DNA of 64,000 bases from contig CM049313.1 in assembly GCA_026874595.1 (NCBI GenBank), forward strand, positions 15,559,508 to 15,623,507. The letters run 5' to 3'. Within the stretch, counting starts at the first letter, position 1; each line of letters starts with the position of its first letter. This document shows, piece after piece, positions 37,761-49,945 of the stretch. The DNA is from Sipunculus nudus. Lineage: Eukaryota; Annelida; Sipuncula; Golfingiida; Sipunculidae. The notes beneath the pieces were generated by a model. It saw nothing but the letters and a program-made list of their open reading frames with translations. It had not been told where the DNA came from and did no database searches. Both the position numbers and the translations under genes were made by a program.

Positions 37761-38225
37761 TAAGCTCCCGAGGCAGAGGAAATCTTGCACTTCTAAAGAA
37801 GCGACAGATTTTGGTGCTGCCTGCTTTGACCGTTTATGATGCCTTTAAACACCAGGTGGTGCACATGGGCCTGTCTGCTACAAAAACTGCTGATATGTTG
37901 AGCAGCCAACAAAATGCAAGTCAACAAACAATCAACAGGCATCAGGCTCTGCCCATAAACCACGTGTGGGGCAATTCTCTCTGAGCCTGTGGCCTGTTCA
38001 AATGGTCGCCGGGGCGATGAGCTGTCACTCAAAATGAAATGAACAACATTCCGTGTATTCCTCGCTTGGCTGGTAAACCATGTTGTCTTCAGCACAGGGT
38101 CTCATCTGATTGGACCAAAATACAGTGCTCCCCTCTGGTGTAGAGATTCAGGTGCAGGGTCATAACAAATAGCGCTTACGATATAGGTAGATGGCCTATG
38201 GGTAAAGCACTGTGTAAAGAGCATA
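37761..38225 (+). mobile_element. MITE family T, copy 3 (465 bp)
   Basis: Ends TAAGCTC / GAGCATA, each with one change from the family ends. Flanks GCTTTAAGT and ACTTTAAGC agree at 7 of 9 positions, a decayed 9-bp target duplication. Confidence 0.78.
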
Positions 38226-38252
38226 ACTTTAAGCAAAATGAATCAACTGTAT

Positions 38253-38665
38253 TTAAAAGATCAATTCTCGACTTGTAGTGAAAATTAAACATACCTATCA
38301 AAGGTGTCTTTATTTTATTTAAATCCGCTAGAAAACCATGTATCTGACATATTTCTCGTGACTTTAAAACTTGCTAAAAAGGGAACCGGGTGTAAGACAG
38401 GATTAACAGCATTTATCATAAACTTTGCCATTTTGAATGGCTATTTCATCATTTCCAAACTGCATTAGTATGTGCTTGGGAAAACAACAACAAGCTGTGT
38501 AGGACAAAGCAGACATTTCAGACCCTGCATTACGTGGCCTGTTTACAACTATCATTCAATTAGGTCAGGTAGATATGATGTCCCCATGGACCTTTCACAT
38601 GTCATGAGTGCAAAACACTAGGAGTCACAAGTGCAACGCACTTGTGGGGGGCTCCTTTATACATA
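38253..38665 (+). repeat. ~420 bp interspersed repeat, copy 2
   Basis: Same orientation and layout as the copy at 11723. Near its right end it carries an extra duplicated word (CACTAGGAGTCACAAGTGC) before CAACGCACTTG. It begins about 30 bases after the end of a MITE copy. Confidence 0.72.
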
Positions 38666-38768
38666 TAATTAAAGCATTAGTGAAGATTTTATTTTAGGTC
38701 ATCCATAAAAAAACTAGAATGACTTGCAAAAACAGATCTATATATATGTCTCCCCCATGGGAATCCAT

Positions 38769-41700
38769 AACAAGTGACCCATGGGTCATGACGCTCAGCT
38801 GACTGGGAAGAGATTCACAAAAGGAAATTTTATCATCAGAATGGTAGATACCCATTCAACTGAAGCATCAAACAGATTAACCAACAGGCCTAGATTTAGT
38901 CTGTATTTATATATCTGAAAAATAGAGAAAAAATTTGTAAACTTTAAAAACTAGAATACGGGTAGCCGACAAGTGACTACGTGTATCTGCCAAAATCAGA
39001 GTGAAGTGAGGCATGGATTGAGTGGCAAGGGGAAACAGAGTGAGGTATGTTGCATATTAGCATGGATGTCTGCAGCCTAAATGTGTATGTAGGTTGTGCA
39101 ACCTACCACAAATCCAGAAAGCTGTACAAGTTGTATACATATGCAAAATTTTAGGCAGAAAAGTCAAACCACTACATGGATATGAGTGATTTTAGCCCAC
39201 GGCAGACAAACAGACAGACACTGTGCAAAAATGGTTGCAGTTTTGTGTATGATAAAGACCTATGTGAGATCTAAACACAAGCACAATTTTGGCCCAATCG
39301 GTCAAATGGTTCCTGAGATATTAGCTTGGATGTGTGCAGCGTTAACTAGAATGTAGGTGGCGCCACCTGTCATAAAATCAAGAAAGCTATCCAGGATGTA
39401 TAAACCTGCAAAATTTTAGGCAGTTATGTCAAACCACTACAGAGAAATGAGTGATTTTAGGCCATGGCAGACCAACAGACAGACGCTGTGCAAAATGTGC
39501 AAAAATGGTTGCAGGTGGCCCCTCCAGTTTTGTGTATGATAAAGACCTATGTGAGATCTATACACATGCAAAATTTTGGTCCAATCGTTCAAACGGTTCC
39601 CGAGATATGAGCTTGGATGTCTGCAGCATAAACTAGAATAAAGGTGGCGCCACCTGTCATAAAATCAAGAAAGCTATCCAGGATGTATAAAACTGCAAAA
39701 TTTTAGGCAGATATGTCAAACCACTGCCAAGATGTGAGTGACTTTATTGCATGGCAGACAAACAGACAGACGCTGTGCAAAAATGGTTGCAGGTGGTGCC
39801 ACCAGTTTTGTGTATGATAAAGAGCTATGTTAGATCTATACACATGCAAAATTTTGGCCCGATCTGTCAAACGGTTCCCGAGATATGAGCTTGGATGTCA
39901 TCAGCGTGAACGTGAATGTAGGTGGTGCCACCTGTCATAAAATCAAGAAAGCTATCCAGGATGTATAAAACTGCAAAATTTTAGGCAGATATGTCAAACC
40001 ACTGCCTAGATATGAGTGACATTATTGCACGGCAGACAAACAGACAGACGCTGTGCAAAAATGGTTGCAGGTGGTGCCACCAGTTTAGCGTATGATAAAG
40101 AGCTATGTTAGATCTATATACATGCAAAATTTTGGCCCGATGGGTCAAACGGTTCCCGAAATATGAGCTTGGATGTCATCAGGGTGAATGAGAATGTAGG
40201 GGGCGCCACCTGTCATAAAATCAAGAAGGCTATCCAGGATGTATACGCATGCCGAATTTCAGGTGAATTAGTCAATTCACTGCAGAGATATGAGTGATTT
40301 TAACCAAAGGCAGATGAACAGATGGACACTGTGCAAACATGGTTACAGGTGGCGCCACCATTTTTTGTGTTTGTTATAGAGCTATCCAAGGGCTACATTA
40401 GTATAAATTTTATTTCCTGATCAGTCAAACGGTTCCCGAGATATGAGCTTTGAAAGCTGATAAAATCAAGTCCCAGAGGAGCTCTCTGGAAACGAACGCG
40501 GCAACGGCGGAGGAACCCGGTCAAAAACATAGTATCCACAAAACTTCGTTTTGGCGGGTACAAAAATACAGGTGGCTCCACCAGTCTGCAGAAACTAATA
40601 AAAACACTTACAAACATCAATATCCATGCAAAGAATCATGGTGATCTCCCCATTAGTTGTTCAGATACTTCAGCTTTTGTATCAAATTGTCCATTATTCT
40701 GAGGGATACTTCAGAGTCCTATAGCTTGAAGGATATGGGTAACAGAGACCTAATTTTTAAGTTTCCACAGGCACTTTTCATGGGCCTTCTTGCATGACAA
40801 GAATGAAGATTCTAGGTCCAGTTGTTGCGATGTGTACCCTGTTGACAGATAACCACATCTTTAAAGGTATCAAAATAAGAGATAAAAAATCGTAAAAATT
40901 TGAAAAAAATAGAGGTGGCGCACCCAGTCTGCAGAAACTGATGGAACAGGTCATGATCAATATGTATGCCGAAAATCATGACCATCAGTGTTGTAGTTAT
41001 TGAGATACTGCAGTTTTTGTAACAAATTTTCCATTATTCTGGGGGGTAATTTGGAGCCATACAGCTTAAAGAATATGGGTAACAGAGACCTAATTTCAGG
41101 TTTCCATGGAGACTTTTCATGGGTCTCCCTGTGTGTAAAGAATGAAGATTCTAGGTCCAGTTTTAATGATTTGTGCCCTGTTAACAGATGTTCATAACTT
41201 TAAAAGTCTCAAAAATAGAGAAAAAATTCGTAAAAAAACCCGAACAAATACAGGTGGTGCCACAAGTCTGCAGAAACTGATGATCACTCCATGATCAATA
41301 TCCATGAAAACAATTATGGTGATCTCTGCATTAGTTGTTCAGATACTTCAGCTTTTGTATCAAATTTTCCATTATTCTGAGCTGTACTTTGGAGTGCCAT
41401 AGCTCAAAGGATATGGGTAACAGTGACCTAATTTCAGGTGTCCATGGAGACTTATCATGGGTCTCCCTGTGTGTCAACAATGAAGATTCTAGGTCCAGTC
41501 CTTACGATTTGTACCCTGTTGACAGATAACTACATCCTGAAAGGTCTCGAAAATAGAGAAAAAAAAATTGTGAAAATTTGAAAAAATACAGGTGGCACCA
41601 CCAGTCTGCAGGTACTGATGAAACACCTCTTGATCAATATGTATGCCAAAAATCATGACCATCAGTGTTGTAGTTATTGAGATGTTGCAGTTTGTTTTTA

Positions 41701-42936
41701 TCAAATTTTCCATTATTCTGGGGGGTTATTGGGAGCCCCCCATAGCTCAAAGGATATGGGTAACAGAGACCTTATTTCAGGTTTCCATGCAGACTTTTTA
41801 TGGACCTCTCAGTGTGTCAAGAATGAAGATTCTAGGTCCAGTCTTTATGATTTGTGCCCTGTTAACAGCTGTTCACATTTTTAAAATTCGTAAAAAATCG
41901 AAAAATTCAGGTGGCGCCACCAGTCTGCAGGAAGTGATGAAACATCTCATGATCAATATGTATGCCAAAAATCATGACCATCAGTCAAGTAGTTAATGAG
42001 ATATTGAAGTTTTTGTATGAAATTTTTTACTTTTCTCGGGGGTACTTTGGGGCCCCATAGCTCGAAGGATATGGGTAACAGAGATCTAATTTATGGTTTC
42101 CATGGAGACTTTTAATAGATTTCTCAGTGTGTCAAGAATGAAGATTCTAGGTCCAGCGGTTACGATTTGTGCCATGTTAACAGATGACAGCATCTTTAAA
42201 CGTCTCAAAAATAGAGGAAAAAATTGTAAAAAAATCACAAAATACAGGTGGTGCCACCAGTCTGCAGGAACTTATGGAACATCTCATGATCAATATGTAT
42301 GCCAAAAATCATGACCATCAGTGTTGTAGTTATTGAGATATTGAAGTTTTTGTATGAAATTTTTTACTATTCTGGGGGGTACTTTGGGGCCCCATAGCTC
42401 AAAGGATATGGGTAACAGAGACCTAATTTCTGGTTTCCAAGGAGATTTTTCATGGACCTCTCAGTGTATCAAGAATTAAGATTCTAGGTCTAGGCTTTAC
42501 GATTTGTGCCTTGTTAACAGATGTTCACATTTTTAAAGGTCTCAAAAATAGAGAAAAAAATTTGTAAAAAATCGAAAAATACAGGTGGCGCCACCAGTCT
42601 GCAGGAAGTGATGGAACATCGCATGATCAGTATGTATGCCAAAAATCATGACCATCAGTCAAGTAGTTAATGAGATATTGAAGTTTTTGTATGAAATTTT
42701 TGACTTTTCTGGGGGGTACTTTGGGGCCCCATAGCTCGAAGGATATGGGTAACAGAGACCTAATTTCTGGTTTCCAAGGAGATTTTTCATGGACCTCTCA
42801 GAATCCCAAGTTACAAGGTTCTAGGTTCAGCGGTTACGATTTGTGCCTGGTTAACGGAGGGACAGACGGACAGACGGACGACGGACAAAGAGTGATCGCT
42901 ATAGCTCAGATGACTTTCAGTCAGCTGAGCTAAAAA
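38769..42936 (+). mobile_element. Composite head/tail element G with nested E2
   Basis: Starts with the shared head (AACAAGTGACCCATGGGTCA, GACGCTCAGCTG) and ends with the shared tail (ACGGACGAC, TAGCTCAGATGAC, GTCAGCTGAGCTAAAAA). The core is seven ~337 bp units (40564-42850), each with a GGTGGCGCCACC-like word followed by AGTCTGCAG, ATCATGACCATCAG and AAGGATATGGGTAACAGAG. The first unit is split by element E2 (38950-40563): its left piece AGAGAAAAAATTTGTAA and right piece AAATACAGGTGG join in the other units. No coding capacity. Confidence 0.75.
38950..40563 (+). mobile_element. Element E2, nested in G
   Basis: Starts ACTAGAATACGGGTAGCCG and ends GGCGGGTACAA, with several ~280 bp core units. 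The CGG tract has decayed to CGGCAACGGCGG and the terminal hairpin arms carry one or two changes, so this is an older copy than E1 and E3. Confidence 0.75.
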
Positions 42937-42949
42937 TGAGGGGTAAAAA

Positions 42950-44250
42950 TATGCAAGATCTCATGAGTTATACAAATCTACAGATGTGACCTTGAAGTTC
43001 AAAGAATAGGTCACCAGTTTTCAAACTTCTCTGAGAATGTGATGGATCAAACTTGTGTGTGAAATTAGAAGAAAAGGTATATACAATACTTAAAACTTAT
43101 GGGGTCACAATAATTCTAAATTTTTGACAAATTGACCTTGAAGTACGCTCCCGAGGCAGCGGAAATCTTGCGCTTCTAAAGAAGCTACTGATTTTCACGC
43201 TGCCAGCTTTGACCGTTTAGGATATATTTAGACACCAGATGGCCGTTTGTTGAATGCTGAAAACACATGCGTATGATGTGACAAGCAGCCAACCAGATGC
43301 CAATAAACAAACACTCGACAGGCATCCTGGCTCCGCCCATTGCGGCGCTTGAAGCACCGCTTGATGAGGGTTAATGTTCGAATTTTAATTGCTCCCTCTG
43401 TATTCTCGCATCACTCAAAACGAAATGAACATGATTGGCTCCGTGTATTCCTTGCTTGGCCGTGTCTTCCAGCACAAGGTCTCATCTGATTGGACAAAAA
43501 TACAGTGCTCCCCTCTGGTGTAGCAATTCAGGATACGGGGTCATAACAAACAGCGCTTACGATATAGGGAACAGGCCTATAGTTAAAGCGCTGTGTAAAG
43601 AGCGTAACCTTGAAGATGCAGATCAAGGTCACCAGTTTTTTATCTTGTAAGAGAACACTGAGGATACAACAGGTGTGTAAATTTTATAGGAATAAATCCT
43701 CAGTACTTTGAAGGTTATAAGGGTCAAAATAATCCTAAAACTGCTCATATTTGACCTTGAAGATCAAGGTCACCAGTCCCTGTACTCTTCCAAAAACATA
43801 GTGGAAACAACTTGTATGTAGACTTTGGAGAAAATATGCAAGTTTTGGGGTTCACAAGACAGCTCAGAGATAATGAACTATATTTCTGCTTATTTGACAT
43901 TGAAGATTTTCCTCAAGTTCACCAGTTTTTGAACTCATCAAAGAACTTTGGGGAAACAAATCTTGTGTCAAATTTGAGGACACAACGTGCAATACTTAAA
44001 AAAGTTATGGGGTTCACAAATATTTTACATTTCGGCAGATATGATCTTGAAGATCAAGGTCAAGGTCAATGTTTTTTAATTAGTCCAAGATTTCGGTAGA
44101 AACATCTTGTATTTACAATTTTGGGAAAAAATATGTGGCCCTTCAAAAGGTAAAGCACAAGATATCCTTCAGATGACTGACTGTGGTGAAGACAACAGAC
44201 TATGGCAATGAAAACGTTATGTGTCCCCTTGAGGGGGGAAGACATAATTA
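42950..44250 (+). repeat. Tandem array, ~150 bp unit, split by MITE
   Basis: Repeated words TTGACCTTGAAG, ATCAAGGTCACCAGT and CTTAAAA..TATGGGGTCACA recur at about 42970, 43130/43607, 43755, 43905 and 44045. The second unit is interrupted by MITE T copy 4. It ends with a palindrome-like CCCCTTGAGGGGGG near 44230. It begins right after the tail of element G. Confidence 0.7.
43144..43606 (+). mobile_element. MITE family T, copy 4 (463 bp), perfect TSD
   Basis: Ends TACGCTC / GAGCGTA with perfect 9-bp flanking repeats ACCTTGAAG. It is inserted in a tandem array whose own repeated word is TTGACCTTGAAG, so the insertion split one array unit. The 9-bp duplication is typical of Mutator-like or Merlin-like elements; which one cannot be decided without a transposase. 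Confidence 0.85.
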
Positions 44251-44597
44251 CTGGTAGTGGGATGAGAATGCAACACATATCAACATGTTCGAAAGATTGT
44301 CTGACTGATTGTATTAACACATAATTAGAGTACTGTTATAAAACAATCAGAAAAGAATGAGTGGGTTGTGGAGAGGATGTGGTGAACTGAAAATTTTAAA
44401 ACTGTGTTAACTAAATCGCATGTGGAGAAACATGTGATAAAATGCCAAATTAAACATCAAAATGTCAAGTTTAATGAGGATCAAGGTGATCCACTGAAAC
44501 TTTTTGAGAAAAACATAACCATTCCCCCATTTGGTTGTTAAATCAGAACTTGCTAGCCCTTATATTTATAAATGGAAATGATGGTGATGAAACAATT

Positions 44598-45141
44598 ACA
44601 AGAGCACCGCAAACTCACATAATACACCTGTTGTGTATCTGGTGACCTCGGACCTCATAATTATGCATGAATTTTGATGAGAAGGTAATTCAGGTGAGAA
44701 ACTCAGCTGGTAAACATGTATAATGAGTTTCATGAAAATCCATAGGATTTTTGGTAAGTCAACAAGGTGCTTCCAAAGTGTGGTGACCTCTGACCTCATT
44801 AAATATGCATTAATTCTGCTAGAAATCAAACTTAGGCAAGATATTTGATTGATTAACATTTTTTGATGAAATTTATCAAAATCCTTCATATTCTTTTTTA
44901 TCAGTTATCACGGCGACACCACAAAGTAGCTATGTGACCTGTGATCTTATTAAATATGCGTGGGTTACAGTTGCCCATAATCAAACTCAGGTGATATAAT
45001 CTGTTGGTTAGTAGTTATGGTGAGTTTCGTGAAAATCCATCAAAACCCCGGTAAGTAATAACAGTGATACTCAAAGTTAACTGACGGAAAGACGGTGGGT
45101 ATACCATTTTACTCCCATCATATGATGGGCCTATAAAAATG
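44598..45141 (+). mobile_element. ~540 bp repeat element, copy 1
   Basis: Starts ACAAGAGCAC and ends with a palindrome CCCATCATATGATGGG then CTATAAAAA. Internally three related ~150 bp stretches with GTGACCTCTGACCTCATTAA and GAGTTTCATGAAAATCCAT. Same order as the copy at 61139. Another small head/core/tail-type element with its own ends. Confidence 0.75.
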
Positions 45142-46953
45142 GAGTGTATACAATCAGGCATTAATGAGGACTTTGGCCACAGAGTTATATAGGGATTCTG
45201 AATTCCACACTGGAAAGCCACAAGAGCCAATTATCCAGCAGATATACAGTATAAAGTTTAAAACTTACTATGACAAACCTAACAGAACAGCCACACACTC
45301 ATTTGAGGCCATCATATTCCACAAATTTTTGTTGATTATAGGCTTTTTTCCTAAATACCCTGAGTTTTCCCTGATTTAATTACTTTATCTCAAATTTCCT
45401 TTGTTTTTACCTGGCTGGAAAAAAAAAGAAAATCATTTTCAATATATACCTTGATTTCCAGGACAGCTGGGAACCCTTAGCAGCGAAGAAGGTTTCATGC
45501 ATTTCTGTAACTCAGGTGGTTTTCTCAAAGTAGAGCAAAAATATTATATGCTTGAAATATTCCCTGGTACACACACAAATAAGATCAAACCTACTGGGTC
45601 ATGTCTGCTTAACAATGACACAAACCTAAAATCAAAGTCTGCTATCTGAGAAGCCACAAACTGCGACTTTTTCACGGACAGAAAGTATAGAAGTTTGATT
45701 TGATTGGCTGTCACCACAGCCGAGATCCGTAAACTCAAACCAGCTCTTAAACCTGGTAAAATGTCAAGCTATGAAACACCTGCACTGAATTACTAAACCT
45801 TTCAGGCAACTGTTACACTCTTGATAGACGGGCATACACAACTAGCTGGCTCCACTTCTGTTTCATTAAGCAGCACCAAGTTGGCCTAGTTAAGGAAATA
45901 AACGGGTGATATTTTAAGCTTACCCTGAAAATTGAGTACCGCTAACTTTAAACAAGTATCCCCCAAGCATTCCCCTCAAAAGGGGTAAACTTCAAAGTAC
46001 AGGTCCATCTGTGACATGCTTTCTGACATTTTAGGTTTACTAATGGGGAAAGGCATATACCTGTGAAAATCTACTGCGTTCAGTACATCAGCTGGTTTAC
46101 GGAAACTGTGTACTTTTTTAATCGTGGGAAGCATGTTAATCCTGAGTAACATGGTAAGTCATGATGGCTGTCTCCAATCAGAACACGCTTCAATCTGGCC
46201 CCGGCTACATGCGATCAATATAAAACCACAATCATATGACAATAATGATTGAGCTTAACCTTGCAGTATCCCGTTCTATGACATATATGTACTTTATATC
46301 TATACCTGGCTGGCAGGATCCTATACCTGGCTGGCAGGAACTCGATCCTTTTTTTTTCAAAGCATGATTTGTGCTCTCCTCTCTTTTTTCATTACCCTTT
46401 ATCTATATTTCTATTTTTTAATTTATATCAATTTTTGACTTATCTAAATAATTGTCAGCAGTTTATCAGTTAGTTTACCTGTCAGTTATAAATATTAGAG
46501 CAAGATACTTCTAATTATACAAGAAGACATGTTTGAACAAGATCTAGTTGTACTTTTAATATAACAGGAACCAGGCTCATATATAATGGGGATAAAGTTT
46601 TCAGTCACAGTACTCCTGTGCTATGGAAAAGGTTACCTTTGAAATAGGGTACCTTTGAATTTGTAAAGCCAAAGCTCTGCTGGCCAACAATTTTTTAAAA
46701 AATTTTCAATCCCAGACCCAGACCATATCATATTCTGACATTATTTTTCATAGTCTAGATACCAAAGTATAAATAACCAAAACAAGGCCTACAGGCCTAA
46801 TGCGAACCTGTGCGAAGTTTAGGAGTATGAATGAAGGTTTATTTTTAAAATTTAATATTGATCCTCCTAAGTCCTGCATATCTACCTTAGTCATTATGAT
46901 TTCAGCAAAATGGACGTTTCTGAACTGCAAGTTTTGGACTAGGACATTTTAAA
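45142..46953. other. No clear gene; one weak exon candidate
   Basis: Single-copy-looking sequence. The only splice-bounded open stretch noted is 46061-46134 on the minus strand. A short direct repeat CTATACCTGGCTGGCAGGA is at 46302-46340. Confidence 0.4.
46061..46134 (-). other. Weak candidate 5' coding exon on minus strand
   Basis: Minus-strand ATG at 46134 starts MLPTIKKVHSFRKPADVLNA and stays open for 24 codons plus two bases until CACAG/GTATAT. An acceptor-like TGTTACTCAG lies just before the ATG, and an ATTGG (CCAAT in reverse) about 40 bases further upstream. The phase 2 end does not fit the TRPM AQKSWIE exon directly, so an intermediate exon or a separate gene would be needed. Product not recognised. 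Confidence 0.22.
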
Positions 46954-48004
46954 ACCAGAATATGGGTAGTCAACAAGCCACTATGTCTATCCGCAGAAAT
47001 CAGAGTGGGACGGGTGAAGTGAGGCATAGATAAAGTGGCAAGGGGAATAGAGCGTGGTGTGTTGCATATTAGCATGGATGTCTGCAGCTTAAATGTGAAT
47101 GTAGGTGGTGCCACCTCTCATATAATCAAGAAAATTGTCCAGGATGTAAAAACCTGCAAAATTTCAGGTGGATAAGTCAAACCACTGCTGAGATATGAGT
47201 GATTTTATCCCAAGGCAGATCAACAGATTGATGCTGTGCATAAGCGATTGCAGGTGGCGCCACCAGTTTGGTTATGATGAAGAGCTATGTGAGATCTATA
47301 CACAAGCAAAATTTTGGCCCAATCGGTCAAACGGTTCCCGAGATATGAGCTTGGATGTCTGCAGAGTAAACGTGAATGTAGGTGGCGCCACCTGTCATAA
47401 AATCGAGAAAGCTGTCCAGGATGTATAAACCTGCAAAATTTCAGGTGGATAAGTCAAACCACTGCTGAGATATGAGTGATTTTATCCCAAGGCAGATCAA
47501 CAGATTGATGCTGTGCATTAATGGCTGCAGTGATGAAGAGCTATGTAAAATCTATACACATGCAAAATTTTGGCCCAATCGGTCAAACGGTTCCCGAGAT
47601 ATGAGCTTGGATGTCTGCAGAGTAAATGCGAATGTAGGTGGCGCCACCTGATATAAATCGAGAAAGTTGTCCAGGATGTATAAACCTGCAAAATTTCAGG
47701 TGGATAAGTCAAACCACTGCAGAGATATGAGTAATATTATCCAAAGGCAGATGAACAGATGGATGCTGTGCAAAAATGGTTGCAGGTGGCGCCACCATTT
47801 TTAGTGCATGTTATAAAGCTTTCAAAGGGCTACATTTGTGCAAAATTTTTAGCCTGATCGGTCAAACAGTTCCCGAGATATGTGGGTTTATGTGTGGAAA
47901 CAGACGCACAAATGGACGCTGGGCAGCAAGGAAAGGTCAGAGGTCAACCAAAAATGAGAGTGCAGCAGTTCACATGTGACCTGATAATAAACCGATTCGC
48001 TTAA
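46954..48004 (+). mobile_element. Element E4, right-truncated
   Basis: Starts ACCAGAATATGGGTAGTC (compare E starts) with several core half-units around GGTGGCGCCACC. It keeps the right-end preamble (GTGTGGAAACAGACGCAC, GGTCAGAGGTCAA, TTCACATGTGACC) but lacks the CGG tract and terminal hairpin. Confidence 0.7.
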
Positions 48005-48075
48005 AATGCAAACCAAGTTTTTTCAAACAGTTGAAAGATACAGTTCCAATAATCTGGGAATTCTGCTTCTTAACA

Positions 48076-48142
48076 ATGTGTCCAGACGTCTAGACGCTGT
48101 GTCTAGACGTCTAGACACATTGTCTAGACACCCCCCCCCCAG
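48076..48142 (+). repeat. Nested palindromes GTCTAGAC plus poly-C
   Basis: GTCTAGACGTCTAGAC-type words occur four times in 60 bases and are followed by a C10 run. Can fold into long hairpins on either strand. Confidence 0.85.
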
Positions 48143-48429
48143 CCAGGTCAGTTGCCATGGTGATGTCTGGACCCCACCTGTTTGTACTGAGTTACCTCTT
48201 ACTTGGTTGCTGAAACTCAGTATGAAGTCAAATCTGTTTACAAATACAGAAAGCCTTTTTCAATTAGCTATAATGCTTTTTTAAAACTGTATTTACCCAA
48301 TCTATTCTTATAAAACTGGCAGAACCCTACCATAGAATAATTCTTGTAAAGTTTAAACCAATCAGCTGAACAGTTTCATCATAAATCAGTGTATAAGCTA
48401 GAAGAGTTTAAAATTACGTTTTCGCTTGT

Positions 48430-48945
48430 AAAAAACACATCAATGTAGGTGGCGCCACCAATACCTCAAAATCAGATATGACATGTGACAAACATTGGTA
48501 TAAAATTTGGTCATTATAGCTCCAGCCGTTTTTGAGATTTAATTTTAGTGTGCTTTTTTGGACAGGTGACTTAGTTCAACCTCCTGTAACTTGGCCAAAA
48601 ATCTCCGAACTGGAACCATTCGAACAAACTTGAGAGAGATTGTTCTAGGGATCATTTTTGTGAAATATTGGACAATTTGGCTGGACAGTTTCAGAGAAGA
48701 AGATTTTTAAAGGTTTTTAAGCTTTTTCTCTATAAAATCTAAATTAATGCAGATACCCAATGATAAGCTCCAGGGCACCAAGTTTCACATGTGACGAATT
48801 TTTACATGTAATTTGGAGCTGCGAGCTCCGACAGTTTCTGACTTACAGCCATGGACAGCGGAAAGCCAGCCCTGGACGGTGGACGGGCTGACGGATGACG
48901 CTGCGCCATCGCATAAGCTCACAGGTTCGCTAAAAAAAGGAACAT
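48430..48945 (+). mobile_element. Partial repeat element with different tail
   Basis: Begins with AATGTAGGTGGCGCCACC and ends with GGACGGTGGACGGGC, CGCATAAGCTCAC and a GGTTCGCTAAAAAAA end. Same general plan (GGTGGCGCCACC motif, ACGG-rich stretch, then A-rich end) but different from the G/L tail. Single copy here. Confidence 0.5.
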
Positions 48946-49244
48946 AAAAAAGCGCCCCATTCGTGTGCAGCTATTCATCTATATCATCAATCTATCAGAA
49001 TGGTGTTCGGATGTAAAGGGCCACGTGATTGATCACTTTATTGATATTCTGGAGAGTAATCAAAGCGATCAATAATGTAATTGATATTCTCAATGGTAAC
49101 TACATGACTGATTTATCTATTAATATTAGAATAGTGTGTTTGGACATTACGGCAATAAATTTATTTAAGGATATACATCCACTAAATTTCCGGTGACCTT
49201 ATAACCATAGCCAGCAGTAAGTCAACTTAAATGATGGAGAAGAT

Positions 49245-49258
49245 ATATATATATATAC
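49245..49258 (+). repeat. Short TA run
   Basis: Seven TA units; no further significance. Confidence 0.7.
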
Positions 49259-49424
49259 AGTAAATAGTGTTTGTCTGTGTGTGTTAATGTCTGTCTGTAT
49301 TGTAAGCTAGTATCCTCTATAATCCATATCTGCCCATGTAAAGCTGTGTGTATTGTCTTAGAACACACTGCCTGTGAATACTGTCTGCTTGTTATAAGGT
49401 ATTGCCTACTATTTGTATACTGAC

Positions 49425-49945
49425 CCCCAGTAAACATTGTCTGGTTGTGAACACTGCTCCCTGTAAATAGTACATCCCTGTGAACACTTTCCCCTGTGAA
49501 CACTGAGCCCATGTGAACAGTTTCGCTCTATGAACACAGCTTGCCTGTGAACATTGCTCCCTGTGAACACTACCCACCTGTGAACACTTTGAATAACCAA
49601 AAGACTGTGAACACTGCTCCCCGTAAACACTGCTCCCTGTGAACACTACCCACCTGTGAATATTTGAATTACCGACAAACAACAACAATGTCCTTTATGA
49701 ACAATGAACATTAGTTTAACTAACTGCCGTAAGGTGGCGTACCAATACTTCATGCCTTTGAAAGCTGCCTGTGAACACTGCCTGCTGTGGTCAATATATG
49801 ACTGTGAACACTACTCCCCATGAACACTGCTCCCTGTGAACATTAACTGTCTGTATGAACAGTAAAAACAACTTGTGTGTCTGCTTGTGAACACTGCCTA
49901 TAGTGCAGACCTGTGAACACTGCCTGTCTGTGAAGATGGCCTGTC
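49425..49945 (+). repeat. Minisatellite, ~18-22 bp unit
   Basis: Many imperfect copies of CCTGTGAACACTGCTCC, some with CACTACCCACC spacers, interrupted by unique sequence near 49690-49760. Overlapping minus-strand frames reading like FTGSSVHREQCS are by-products of the repeat, not proteins. Confidence 0.85.

Noticed and set aside
49222-49688. Frames reading like FTGSSVHREQCSQ
   Set aside because: Translation of the CCTGTGAACACTGCTCC minisatellite in several frames.
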